Source: Rickettsiales bacterium
Lineage (GTDB): Bacteria; Pseudomonadota; Alphaproteobacteria; Rickettsiales; JALZUV01
DNA: 64,000 bases
Direction of reading: 5' to 3'
Assembly (NCBI GenBank): GCA_029252805.1
Contig: JAQXAR010000004.1
Coordinates: 1-64,000, forward strand
Position 1 is the stretch's first letter, and each line of letters begins with the position of its first letter. The notes below the pieces were generated by a model. That model made no database searches. It saw only the letters and a list, made by a program, of their open reading frames with translations, and was not told the origin of the DNA. Positions 17,723 through 26,690 of this stretch are shown piece by piece. A program made the translations under genes and the position numbers.

Positions 17723-18748
17723 TCATTGCCTGAATGCAGTAGGAGTAGATTTTCCGATATCACTCACTTTCTCAAACTCAGCAACTAGTTTTTTAATTCC
17801 GGCCAGTCCTTCCAGAACACCCTCATTAGAAATCTTTTCTTCACCGGTCATAGTGTCGAAGAAACCCTTCAAATAGCGATCTGCGTAATCTTTATTTAAC
17901 TCCAACGTCCGCTTCATCATCTCAACCATACGCGGGTTAATTTCGGGCCGCCGCGCCTCAGCGTGAGATGATCCCAATTCTTCGTAATAACCGTGTGCAT
18001 GCTGGATATGGCTTAATTGAAAACCCCATTCTCTCGCCATATCATGATCTGTCTTAGGAGAACCCAAATTCTTCTTACGATCTTGCTGCTCTTTTTCATA
18101 TTTTTGAACTTCCAATGGACCCAAGCTATCTCGGCGGGCGATTTCCTTGCCATCTAGTTTATAGTTAAGCAACTTGATCGTTTCAGAAATTTTTTCTTCT
18201 ATCTTTTTAAGCACTTCATCTGAGGCTTGCAAATGTTCATAGAGCCTAAAATACTCGGATTTTAGAGGCTCCAACTGCTCTTTGCTCAATTCTTTCTTTT
18301 CGACACGCTTGGGCGGCAATTGCTTTAAGTCCAGCAACGTATCTAGTTTTTCATAGGTCACTTTCAGCCTATCTAAACTATCACGCGCACCGGGCTTAAA
18401 AAGGTTAGGGTCTTCTTCTGCTCGTTTGACATGTCTTTTCATAAAATGGAGCAGTTTTTCAACACTATCATCGTATTTTCCCTGCATAAATTTATGCACT
18501 TTTAGCTCCTTTTCATACTCCTCAATTTCTTCAATAGAATAAGTTGTATGATGACTGCCTCGTCCCCAACCATCGTAGCTTTTTAAAAACTGCCTAAACC
18601 GCTCTTCATGCGCATGAATCCTGGCATCCAACAACCAACTAGTGTTGGCTTGCCATTCGGCTATCTCGTCATCTGATAATCGAGAGGTCCCCGCTTCAAC
18701 CCACCTGCCTTCAGCGTTTCTTTTGGGCCAATGGTCTTTGTAGCCCAA
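17723..18748 (-). CDS. Uncharacterised coiled-coil protein, N terminus split by a frameshift
   Basis: Not recognised. About 341 residues, highly charged, with long helices (ISETIKLLNY region and the KEQQDRKKN region) and coiled-coil potential at about residues 140-215. No signal peptide. The only in-frame start codon here is a TTG at 18748 with no ribosome site. Protein-like coding continues upstream in this frame to 18791, then switches frame at a CCC run (GGG at 18794-18796 on plus) into an ATG-started 48-codon frame at 18936. The true gene is therefore probably 17723-18936, disrupted by a 1-nt deletion. Confidence 0.65.
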   Translation of the reverse strand: MGYKDHWPKRNAEGRWVEAGTSRLSDDEIAEWQANTSWLLDARIHAHEERFRQFLKSYDGWGRGSHHTTYSIEEIEEYEKELKVHKFMQGKYDDSVEKLLHFMKRHVKRAEEDPNLFKPGARDSLDRLKVTYEKLDTLLDLKQLPPKRVEKKELSKEQLEPLKSEYFRLYEHLQASDEVLKKIEEKISETIKLLNYKLDGKEIARRDSLGPLEVQKYEKEQQDRKKNLGSPKTDHDMAREWGFQLSHIQHAHGYYEELGSSHAEARRPEINPRMVEMMKRTLELNKDYADRYLKGFFDTMTGEEKISNEGVLEGLAGIKKLVAEFEKVSDIGKSTPTAFRQ

Positions 18749-18789
18749 GTGCCTTCTAAAGAGCTCGGTTTCTTCTCTAAATTCGGCGA

Positions 18790-18936
18790 TTAAGGGTTAG
18801 CTATCTCGCTACGGCGCATCAGGCTGGTATAATATGCGATGGGCCTAGATTCCTGCGCTATTGTAGTCGGCTCGCCTTGCTCGTCAGGAGTTGGCGAGTT
18901 TTTATTCCAGCCCAAAATATAATCTACCCATCTCAT
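18790..18936 (-). pseudogene. Detached N-terminal coding segment of the 17723 gene
   Basis: A minus-strand ATG at 18936 opens a 48-codon frame (starting MRWVDYILGWNKNSP) that stops at TAA 18790-18792. Adding one C to the CCC run just before the stop joins it smoothly to the downstream frame (IANP followed by LIAEFREETELF and on to HLGYKDHWP). Either the gene is a recent pseudogene or the assembly has a homopolymer error. The codons at the junction do not form a classical -1 slippery heptamer. Confidence 0.6.
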
Positions 18937-19047
18937 AGAGGCACTCTAACACAGAATCGTTAAAAAACCTTTATGAGTTAGCAGTTGCCAGATGAAACAG
19001 GCAGGTTATGATATCTGCAAACATTAACCACTAGTCGGAAGATACTC

Positions 19048-19794
19048 ATGGCAGGCCATTCGAAATTTGCAAATATTAAGCATCGCAAAGGTGCGCAGGA
19101 TAAAAAGCGCGGTAAGGTTTTCAATCGCTGCAGTAAAGAGATTATGATCGCGGCTAGATCAGGCTCGGATCCGAATATGAACCCACGTTTGCGCGGTGCT
19201 ATTGTGACCGCCAAAAAGCTAAACATGCCCAATGATAGAATCGACACGGCCATCAAAAAAGGTTCCGGCGAACTTGAAGGCGGCCAGTTAGAAGAAATCC
19301 GCTACGAAGGCTACGGCGCCGGTGGTATCGCAATTATTGTCGAAACCGCGACCGATAACAAAAACCGCACCGCGGCTGAAGTACGCTCTACCTTCACTAA
19401 ACAAAATGGCAATATGGGCGAAAGCGGCTCGGTTGGCTTTATGTTTGACCGCAAAGGGGTGATCACCTATTTGCCAGAAGCTGGCGATGCGGACACGATG
19501 TTTGAAACCGCGCTAGAAGCCGGTGCAGAGAATTGTGAATCAGATGATGACGGACACGAAATCACCTGCGCGATAGAAGATTTCAGCACAGTGCGTGACG
19601 GCTTGGTTGAGAAATTTGGCGATGCAGAAGAATCTAGCCTACGCTGGGTGCCCCAAACCCTCACCGTATTGGATGCCGATGCCTCCGAATCAGCGATGAA
19701 ATTGATCGAAGCCTTGGATGACTTGGATGATGTGCAAGAAGTGGCCACTAATGCCGATTTTGACGAAGGTACGTTAGAAGCGATGGCGAGCTAG
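19048..19794 (+). CDS. yebC: YebC/PmpR family protein
   Basis: A 248-residue, full-length YebC/TACO1 family member. The hallmark N terminus MAGHSKFANIKHRKGAQD is followed by RGAIVTAKKLNMPNDRID and the GGIAIIVE and GFMFDRKGVI blocks. Members have been described as transcriptional regulators and as translation factors that relieve ribosome stalling. The usual neighbour ruvC is not here. The start is the ATG at 19048. Confidence 0.97.
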   Translation: MAGHSKFANIKHRKGAQDKKRGKVFNRCSKEIMIAARSGSDPNMNPRLRGAIVTAKKLNMPNDRIDTAIKKGSGELEGGQLEEIRYEGYGAGGIAIIVETATDNKNRTAAEVRSTFTKQNGNMGESGSVGFMFDRKGVITYLPEAGDADTMFETALEAGAENCESDDDGHEITCAIEDFSTVRDGLVEKFGDAEESSLRWVPQTLTVLDADASESAMKLIEALDDLDDVQEVATNADFDEGTLEAMAS

Positions 19795-19893
19795 TTCCTT
19801 TCAGTCCAACTAAGCTTCCAGCCTATATTGTAGTGGGTATCTTCACATAACCGTAACACTAAAAATCTGCAATCCATGGTTTAATGTTCCTGC

Positions 19894-20919
19894 ATGCAGA
19901 ATACGTCAGAAACACAGCAACAGAGTTCCTCTGGAGCGGATAGCAATCCGTCAACCGATTGGGCTGCCTCTGACAAACCCAAACAGAAGCGTACCCGTGG
20001 CTTAAGGGTACTAGACGCTTTCATTTACCCCTTCCTGAATAATTTTGCCGTCTTTGCGATCTCCGCTTATGCGACCTATATGACCAAAAATGGTGATAAA
20101 CACGGTGGTGCACTCAATAACTGGCTAAAAAGCCGTGGCGATAACCTTATGAATACCTTCAAAGGTTGGGGGATGAATGAAGAACAATCTGAAATGTCGA
20201 AGATGGTTTTCTTCTCATTCCTAGATGGCTCTATTATGGCGCCTGTCATTAAACTTTTTGAAGATAAGCGCGAAAGCATCGCTCGAGGGCTTGATACGAT
20301 GTTCGGCACCGTACCAGAAGATGACTCCGTCTATGCGGCAGAGCCCAAACAGACGTGGAAAAGCGTTTTACTTGGTCGTGCCGCTACGGCTGCGATTATC
20401 GTTCCTATTGCCGTTTTGATGGATAAGAAAAAAGTAAATGGCCAAATAAAGAATGAAAAAACGGGAAAATGGGGAAATGGGAGAGTTTCACTTAACGCAA
20501 AGCTTTTTGAAGCTCCAGGCGAGAAAGCAGGCGAAAGAATTGTAAAGCATTACCCAGGCATTAAAAAGAGATTCCCCAAAATTGACTGGCCTTACTTGTT
20601 GAAAACAGGAGCCTTTGAAGCATTTTACACTTCCGTTTGTACGGCCGGGTTATATTTCTCCAGCCGCTTGATTGCCAAACATGACGATAAGGCAAAAGCG
20701 AAGAAAGAGCCCACTCAAGAAGCGAAGTTCCAAAAGACATCTCCATCAAGTAAACCGACTAAGTCTAAGCCTGCTCAACCAGTAAGCATGCAAGAAGAGA
20801 AGAGTGACTCCCTTCCGAAAGAGAAAAAATATTCTGACCAAGAGCTAGAAAATAGAAATGGGCATGTCGGTAAATTAGACGCGGAACCCGTTAATCCTAC
20901 ACACACACTGACCGCTTAA
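19894..20919 (+). CDS. Uncharacterised membrane protein (341 aa)
   Basis: Not recognised. A polar, Ser/Gln-rich N terminus (about 40 residues) and a basic KPKQKRTRG stretch precede a first hydrophobic segment (about 45-65, FLNNFAVFAISAYATYM). A second lies near 160-180 (AATAAIIVPIAVLM) and a third near 245-262 (SVCTAGLYFSSRLI). The last 80 residues are a Lys/Ser/Pro-rich, disordered tail. It is probably an inner-membrane protein. Disordered charged ends are also seen in secreted effectors, but nothing here proves that. The start is the ATG at 19894. Confidence 0.7.
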   Translation: MQNTSETQQQSSSGADSNPSTDWAASDKPKQKRTRGLRVLDAFIYPFLNNFAVFAISAYATYMTKNGDKHGGALNNWLKSRGDNLMNTFKGWGMNEEQSEMSKMVFFSFLDGSIMAPVIKLFEDKRESIARGLDTMFGTVPEDDSVYAAEPKQTWKSVLLGRAATAAIIVPIAVLMDKKKVNGQIKNEKTGKWGNGRVSLNAKLFEAPGEKAGERIVKHYPGIKKRFPKIDWPYLLKTGAFEAFYTSVCTAGLYFSSRLIAKHDDKAKAKKEPTQEAKFQKTSPSSKPTKSKPAQPVSMQEEKSDSLPKEKKYSDQELENRNGHVGKLDAEPVNPTHTLTA

Positions 20920-20923
20920 GTCG

Positions 20924-23900
20924 CTACTGCACCGCTTGACTCAAACCCTCTTCTTTAATCTTCTCGCGATAAGTAGCGAGGAAGCTTTCCATCCGGCCAA
21001 TTTGCGCCGTAAGTTTGGCAATATTGCGATAATCGAGCTTGGTATCTTCGGTAATGAAAGCAAATAGATCTTTCGACTTTTTATCCGGTATGAGCGGCGC
21101 GAAATAATCACGTAAATATTGCAATTGTCCGCGTTGTTGTTCAAACACATAACCAATAGCAAGCTTCATGAGAACATCGGTTTCAGCAGCGCTAAGCGGT
21201 AAACTTGGATCTTCACGCTGCCCCATGAGCCCTTCAGCAACCTTCGTTACTTCTTGCCAATTTTGTTCTTTCCAATGCAAGGAGAGTTGCAGGAGTTTCG
21301 CGTCGCGCGTATCATCTCCTTCTAGCAATGCGATCGCTCTATCAGCTTTATCGACCCCCATAAGCGCACGTGCCGTCAGCAATGAACGTTGATGCTGCAG
21401 GCTATAGGGGTTGCCGCCATAACCGGTCAGTTCCAGCACTTTCAGTGCCTCTTTGGGTTTACGCCGCAACAAGTGAATCAATGCCAAACGTGCTCCCACA
21501 CGGCTACGCTGCTCCCCTGATAGACGGAACTCCACTTGATGCTGTAACAGCGACGAAGCGCGATCGAGCAGCTCAACACCGGTGAGTCGGTCGGCGAGAT
21601 TCTGAATCATCTTATCGCCCTCATCGCCAATCGGCGTGAGATTACGAAACTCATAATACAGCGCCAAAGCTTGCAGAGGCGTCAACTTATCCGCGGCACC
21701 CTCATTAAAGAGTTTGCGAAAAATATCCGCCATCTTACCCGTAATTTCAATATTCTTCGGATAGTTCGGGAAATAAGTGATGATCTCACGATACGCGCGC
21801 AAGGCTTCACGATGCTGCCCTACCTCTTCATAAAGACGCGTCAATAAATTCAGCAATGTGATTTCAAATTGATCGCCACGCCAAATAATACGAATAGGCT
21901 CTAATTGCGCGATCGCCTCTTCAATCGAGATTTTATTTTCCGCAAGGTTGAGATTGGCAATCGCAAATAAAGCGCGCGGGCGAATGTAGCGATTATGCAT
22001 TTTCTGCGCGAGCCTACCCCACATTAAACGCGCGGCATCTTTTTGCGTCGTTCCGGCCAAAACACGTGCAATCAGAAACTCTACATGGTCCTTCACATCT
22101 TCGAGCATATGGTCTTTATGGAGCGTATCGAAAATTTTCAGCGCTTTATTATATCTCTTATTATTGATGAGATGATCCGCTGCAATCAAGGCTAAACGCT
22201 GGCGCATTACAGGCGGATAATGGCTAATATAGCGAGCGTGATTACTCTGATAATCGGCCCTACCCTCGCCACGCAGAATCACATTTAAAATATCCCGCCA
22301 GAAATCGAGCTCTTCTTCCTTCTCGATTGTGGCATGTTTAAAGGCCGTCTCTGCTTGCGGGAATTCGTACGATAAGAAATGCGCGGCTCCCAACAAGGCG
22401 TGCATTTTATTGCGGGTGAAATAAACTGGAGAATCCGTCGCAAGATTCTGTAGAAGCGTTTTTGCCTCCACCGCTTTACCTTGCGATAAGTATAATTCTG
22501 CAAGGCGCTTGCGGGCGATACGTTTCTTTTTCTTATCCTGCTCCGCAGCCTGACGCCATAGACGCCCCTCAAACACGGCAGCGTCTGGCTCATCAACCGG
22601 TGCCTGCCAATTCTGATACGGGAAAAAACTATCCGCCGCTTCAGAGTCTTCAATTTCAGGATCTGGCAATTGCACTTGCAGAATATCTTTCGAGAGCAAA
22701 ATCCCTCCCGGTGCCGTCACCTTGACGCCGCTACGCGTCCGTGCGATGCGTAGCTCCGGTATCGCATCCTGAATAATAAGTCCCTGCGCCGTGCTCGGCA
22801 TATAGAATTCTGCAAAACGGCGTGGCGGCACTAACCCCGTACCAGCTTCATAAAACGGAATCGCCGTGAGTTGGTCTCCGATCAACGGGTCATAGAATTT
22901 GAACGGGCTCGCCATTTCTAATACGGGCACAAACAGATGCGGCTTTAGGGGTGGCTCTACTTTTGGCTGCAAACGCAGCAGCTTTTTCGGCAATTTCTCT
23001 TCCGGCAACAATTCAATTCGCCATGCGTAGCTCTTCTCTTTTCGGCTAACATGGATGCCTTTAAGGGGTGTTTCAATCACCCATAATTGTGACGAAGTTA
23101 ATCCCGAAATTTGATTCGTTTTTACATTCTTTACGTGAATGTTGGCTCTTAATTGCGAAAGATTAAACGCTTTTTGCTCATTAAATAAAATCAGCGTTCG
23201 ATTAGCGCGGCGGAAGACCGTTGCTGCTACACGCTTATCCCACGGGAAGGTCAGCGCAATACCATCTTCCAATGCTTCCACCTTAATAGCATCACCCGGC
23301 AAAGGAGATTCCGGCGCAGCAGTTAGTGTCACTTCCTTTGTAGTTTCTTCTTCCACCACAGTGACCGGTGCAACCGGAGCGGCCACTTGTTTTGGCTGCT
23401 CTACCAAGGCTACTTTTTCTTCTCCTGCTGCAAGAGGCGCCGAAGCCGACACGGGTTCGGGCTTTGTTTTAACAACAGGCGCTGGCGTAGGTTCGGGTTT
23501 CGTTTCAATAACAGGTTCTGGCTCTGGTGCAGACGGCGCTTCAACGACCAGCTCTGGCTCCACTTTGGGCAGCAGCGGATTAATCTTCGGAGGTTCGGTT
23601 TTCAGCTTTACTTGCACCGCCTTTTTAGGTTCGGGAGTCAAAGCAGGTGCGGCCACTGGTACTTTGGGCTTTTCGATTACGACCGGCTTTGGTGGTGTGG
23701 GTTTAAAAGAAGGGCGCGCTTTAGGCAGCGGGGTTTTCTTTGCTGGAACTTTCTTCTTCGGCGCTTCAGTTCTCTTCTTCGGTTTTGCGTTCGTCTTTTT
23801 GGCGGGAGGAGTTTTTTTCTTCACGGCTGCCTGAGTGCCGCCTTTTTGCAAACCAATAATATCAATGCCAGTATTTTTACCGCTGACGAAACTACGAATA

Positions 23901-24241
23901 CGGTATTCTCGGTTTGTGGTGATCAGCAGGCTGCGCTTATCGTTCGATTGACTAATCGAAATCACATAAGGTTTTAGTTTCTTCAGCAAGGGTGCCGCTG
24001 ATATCTCGACCGGCTTATCAAACCGCAGGCGAATCTGACGGCCTTTCACCGCATTGCGCAATTTAAGCGGCGCCGCATGCGTAAAACTCACACGCGCAAA
24101 GTCACGAATAACGGATGCACTGGCTTGCGGACGTACTTGCGCTGAAGCCGTCACAGCGAAGCCCATAACCCCTAACATCAGGATACAAGCCGTTACTGCG
24201 AGCCACCCATTATTTTTCTTATTCTTTGCGGCGCATTGCAT
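20924..24241 (-). CDS. Large exported TPR protein with Lys/Pro-rich linker
   Basis: 1105 residues. An N-terminal signal or anchor segment (LAVTACILMLGVMGFAVTASA, about residues 14-34) is followed by a beta-rich, AMIN-like region to about 135. Then comes a long low-complexity Lys/Pro/Ala/Glu linker (about 135-300), a second beta region, and a helical TPR-type array to the C terminus (for example SQGKAVEAKTLLQNLA and YEEVGQHREALRAYREII). It is probably a periplasmic or envelope scaffold with a peptidoglycan-spanning linker. It is convergent with the membrane-protein gene (4-nt gap) and divergent from iscX. Confidence 0.78.
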   Translation of the reverse strand: MQCAAKNKKNNGWLAVTACILMLGVMGFAVTASAQVRPQASASVIRDFARVSFTHAAPLKLRNAVKGRQIRLRFDKPVEISAAPLLKKLKPYVISISQSNDKRSLLITTNREYRIRSFVSGKNTGIDIIGLQKGGTQAAVKKKTPPAKKTNAKPKKRTEAPKKKVPAKKTPLPKARPSFKPTPPKPVVIEKPKVPVAAPALTPEPKKAVQVKLKTEPPKINPLLPKVEPELVVEAPSAPEPEPVIETKPEPTPAPVVKTKPEPVSASAPLAAGEEKVALVEQPKQVAAPVAPVTVVEEETTKEVTLTAAPESPLPGDAIKVEALEDGIALTFPWDKRVAATVFRRANRTLILFNEQKAFNLSQLRANIHVKNVKTNQISGLTSSQLWVIETPLKGIHVSRKEKSYAWRIELLPEEKLPKKLLRLQPKVEPPLKPHLFVPVLEMASPFKFYDPLIGDQLTAIPFYEAGTGLVPPRRFAEFYMPSTAQGLIIQDAIPELRIARTRSGVKVTAPGGILLSKDILQVQLPDPEIEDSEAADSFFPYQNWQAPVDEPDAAVFEGRLWRQAAEQDKKKKRIARKRLAELYLSQGKAVEAKTLLQNLATDSPVYFTRNKMHALLGAAHFLSYEFPQAETAFKHATIEKEEELDFWRDILNVILRGEGRADYQSNHARYISHYPPVMRQRLALIAADHLINNKRYNKALKIFDTLHKDHMLEDVKDHVEFLIARVLAGTTQKDAARLMWGRLAQKMHNRYIRPRALFAIANLNLAENKISIEEAIAQLEPIRIIWRGDQFEITLLNLLTRLYEEVGQHREALRAYREIITYFPNYPKNIEITGKMADIFRKLFNEGAADKLTPLQALALYYEFRNLTPIGDEGDKMIQNLADRLTGVELLDRASSLLQHQVEFRLSGEQRSRVGARLALIHLLRRKPKEALKVLELTGYGGNPYSLQHQRSLLTARALMGVDKADRAIALLEGDDTRDAKLLQLSLHWKEQNWQEVTKVAEGLMGQREDPSLPLSAAETDVLMKLAIGYVFEQQRGQLQYLRDYFAPLIPDKKSKDLFAFITEDTKLDYRNIAKLTAQIGRMESFLATYREKIKEEGLSQAVQ

Positions 24242-24289
24242 TAGTTTCTGTTTAGTCTATCACATACGCACAAGCAAAGGAGAATTGAC

Positions 24290-24484
24290 ATGCGCTGGAC
24301 AGATGTACTGGATATTGCGATTGAGTTGGAAGAAGCCCACCCACAAGCTGATAATATAAACCTACGTTTCACCGATTTACGCGACTGGGTTTTGGCGCTG
24401 GATGGCTTTGAAGGCGATGCCAATGGCTGCAGCGAAAAGATTCTCGAAGCCATTCAAATGGCATGGATTGAGGAAAGGGATTAA
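24290..24484 (+). CDS. iscX: Fe-S assembly protein IscX
   Basis: A 64-residue acidic helical protein. The pattern MRWTDVLDIAIELEE, then LRFTDLRDWVLAL and a C-terminal ILEAIQMAWIEERD is typical of IscX (YfhJ), which binds IscS and modulates cluster assembly. It has a good ribosome site (AAAGGAGAA) before the ATG. No other isc gene is nearby. Its end is directly followed by tsaE, so the four genes iscX-tsaE-amgK-murU look like one operon. Confidence 0.92.
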   Translation: MRWTDVLDIAIELEEAHPQADNINLRFTDLRDWVLALDGFEGDANGCSEKILEAIQMAWIEERD

Positions 24485-24486
24485 CC

Positions 24487-24960
24487 ATTACTTTCACGCT
24501 CCACACTGAAGAGGATACAAAGAGGCTCGCACAGGCCGTTGGCAGTATATTACGCCCGCACGACTGCCTTACCCTTAGCGGCACATTGGGTGCGGGGAAA
24601 ACTACTTTCATGCGCCACCTCATTCACTCGCTTGGCTACACAGGCGCGGTGATTTCACCCACCTTTATGCTCGTGCAGGAATATCCTGTAACCTTGCCAA
24701 ATGGCGGTAATGTGCCATTACACCACATGGATGCGTACCGAATCGAAGACACATCCGAATGCGAAGAGATTGGCATTACCGACATGCTGCAGAGCGGTAT
24801 CCTTTGCCTAGAATGGCCAGAAATCTGCGCCGATTGGTTGCCAAAAGACGCATTAGCCCTTACACTGGAATTAACAGATAAACATCGTCAGGCACGGATC
24901 ATTTCGCCGACACGCCAAGACGAGCTCGAAACGATAGAGAAAGCATTTCATGCCCGCTGA
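24487..24960 (+). CDS. tsaE: tRNA t6A-synthesis ATPase TsaE, apparent ATT start
   Basis: ATPase that works with TsaB/TsaD in threonylcarbamoyladenosine (t6A37) modification of tRNA. The Walker A motif GTLGAGKTT is at about residues 35-43 when counted from 24487, and the PTF.LVQEY, HHMDAYRI and LEWPE motifs follow. No ATG, GTG or TTG exists in frame between the upstream stop (24469-24471) and the TTG inside Walker A (24586), which would remove the essential N terminus. The coding fits the family from an ATT at 24487, two bases after the iscX stop, with GAGGAAAGGG placed 7 nt upstream. The end overlaps amgK. Confidence 0.9.
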   Translation: MTFTLHTEEDTKRLAQAVGSILRPHDCLTLSGTLGAGKTTFMRHLIHSLGYTGAVISPTFMLVQEYPVTLPNGGNVPLHHMDAYRIEDTSECEEIGITDMLQSGILCLEWPEICADWLPKDALALTLELTDKHRQARIISPTRQDELETIEKAFHAR

Positions 24961-25981
24961 TCGCAAACAAGCCGCTCAAGCATTCCTCCAAGCTAATGGC
25001 TGGGGCGAAGCAAAATGTGAGTTCCTTTCAGGCGATGCCTCATTTCGCAGCTATCAACGCGTGCATCTTGGCGATAAACGTGCGGTCCTCATGGATGCAC
25101 CGCCGGAGAAAGAACCCCTCCCTCCCTTCATTCAGATGGCACACTATTTAACTGGGCACGGCTATAGCGCGCCGCATATTATTGCGCGCGATTTGGAGAC
25201 AGGTTTCCTGCTGCTTGAAGATTTAGGCGACGACCTTTACAGCCACTGGCTTAAGGAAAAACCGGCACAGGAATCAAAGCTTTATTTGGAAGCGACCAAT
25301 TTTCTGATTGACCTGCACAAGCGCCAAGAGGATGCACCTCAAATTCCTGAATATGATACTGAGCTACTGTTGCGCGAGGCTACTCTCTTTGTGGATTGGT
25401 ATCTCGCCGCCATGCTTGGCGCAGAACGCGCGGCGGAACTTCGCCCCAGTTATTTGAAACTCTGGCAAGATTTATTCGAGCGGGCACCATGGTTGCCTAA
25501 CGTGGTCGTACTACGCGATTACCATGCGGATAATTTACTCTGGATGCCAAAGCGCGCGGGTGTGGGTAAAGTCGGCTTACTCGATTTCCAAGATGCCGTG
25601 ATGGGCTCTCCAGCTTATGATCTCGTTTCCTTCATCGAAGATGCGCGCCGCGACGTCGCACCGGAAACGGCCATGACTGCCATCAACCATTATATTCAAC
25701 AAATGCAATGGCCGTCTGATAGTTTCATGGCACTTTACTCCCTTCTGGGTGCTCAACGTAATTGTAAAATTATCGGTATTTTCACTCGCCTCGCCATGCG
25801 TGACGATAAGCACGATTATCTCGACCTCTTACCGCGCGTGTGGAAGCATTTAGAGAATGATATGGAACATCCGATTATCCGCCCGCTACGTGCGTGGATG
25901 GATGAAGTTTTACCGGTCAGCAATTTACGCGGCATTCCTCCATTAGAAACCAAACAGAAATCAGGAGGCCAGATTGGCTAA
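24950..25981 (+). CDS. amgK: N-acetylmuramate/N-acetylglucosamine kinase (AmgK-like phosphotransferase)
   Basis: Aminoglycoside-phosphotransferase-fold sugar kinase of 343 residues. The catalytic loop VLRDYHADNLLW (Asp and Asn, about residues 186-197) and the metal-binding LLDFQDAVMG are visible. The N-terminal SGDASFRSYQRV and LLLEDLGDD strands are typical. With murU directly downstream (8-nt overlap), the pair fits the anomeric kinase and uridylyltransferase of the MurU peptidoglycan-recycling route, which bypasses de novo, fosfomycin-sensitive synthesis. It overlaps tsaE by 11 nt. Confidence 0.88.
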   Translation: MPADRKQAAQAFLQANGWGEAKCEFLSGDASFRSYQRVHLGDKRAVLMDAPPEKEPLPPFIQMAHYLTGHGYSAPHIIARDLETGFLLLEDLGDDLYSHWLKEKPAQESKLYLEATNFLIDLHKRQEDAPQIPEYDTELLLREATLFVDWYLAAMLGAERAAELRPSYLKLWQDLFERAPWLPNVVVLRDYHADNLLWMPKRAGVGKVGLLDFQDAVMGSPAYDLVSFIEDARRDVAPETAMTAINHYIQQMQWPSDSFMALYSLLGAQRNCKIIGIFTRLAMRDDKHDYLDLLPRVWKHLENDMEHPIIRPLRAWMDEVLPVSNLRGIPPLETKQKSGGQIG

Positions 25982-26690
25982 CCCTATCGAAGCAATGATT
26001 TTAGCCGCAGGTCGTGGCCGCCGCATGCAACCTTATACGAGCGAAACGCCAAAGCCTTTAGTTAAAGTCGGAGGTCATCCGCTGATTGATTATGCGCTTA
26101 AGCTAGTCCAACACGCTGGCATCGAAGAAGCGATTGTAAATACGCATCATTTAGGCGAACAAATTGAGGGTTACCTCGCAAAGCAGAATTTTACCTGCAC
26201 CATCTCGCGCGAGGAAGAATTGTTAGAAACGGGTGGCGGTATCTGCCGTGCGTTGCCTTTGCTGGGGAGCAGTTTCTTCACCCTTAATAGCGATGTCATT
26301 TGTGTGGAAGAATCGAATAGTTCTGTATTGAAGAAAATGAATGAAGCATGGGATGCATCTCATATGGACGGGCTCATGCTACTTTGTCCATTAGAACGCG
26401 CAGTCGGCTATAAAGGCGCAGGCGATTTCAGTCTCGCTGAAGATGGCCGCATTCAGCCACGCGTTGAGGGAAAATCAGCTTATGTTTATATGGGTATTCA
26501 ACGCCTGCATAAACGCTTTCTGGACGGCGCTCCAAAGGGTGCATTCAGCCTAAGCCAACTCTATAAAGCAGCCGTTAATAAGGGCGAAAATTGTCCGCTT
26601 TACGGCATGGTTCACGAAGGCGCATGGCTACATGTTGGTGATGCACAAGGCATAGAGCTTGCGGAAAACTATTTAAGCGAACTTATATAA
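25974..26690 (+). CDS. murU: N-acetylmuramate alpha-1-phosphate uridylyltransferase
   Basis: Nucleotidyltransferase of 238 residues. The signature AMILAAGRGRRMQPYT is followed by the PKPLVKVGG lysine motif and the metal-binding LNSDVICVEE strand. It would make UDP-MurNAc from MurNAc-1-P, with AmgK as partner. The start is a TTG at 25974 preceded by AGGAGG. The last 22 nt overlap the 3' end of the convergent gene at 26669. The gene order tsaE-amgK-murU is conserved in alphaproteobacteria. Confidence 0.9.
   Translation: MANPIEAMILAAGRGRRMQPYTSETPKPLVKVGGHPLIDYALKLVQHAGIEEAIVNTHHLGEQIEGYLAKQNFTCTISREEELLETGGGICRALPLLGSSFFTLNSDVICVEESNSSVLKKMNEAWDASHMDGLMLLCPLERAVGYKGAGDFSLAEDGRIQPRVEGKSAYVYMGIQRLHKRFLDGAPKGAFSLSQLYKAAVNKGENCPLYGMVHEGAWLHVGDAQGIELAENYLSELI

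Noticed and set aside
18872-18905. CTCGCC...GGCGAG hairpin with TTTTTA, at first read as a plus-strand terminator
   Set aside because: It lies inside the reconstructed N-terminal coding region of the minus-strand gene, has a long loop and has no plus-strand gene before it.
23139-23977. Long plus-strand frames opposite the Lys/Pro-rich linker
   Set aside because: They mirror the low-complexity coding of the minus-strand TPR gene (Gly/Ser-rich shadow).
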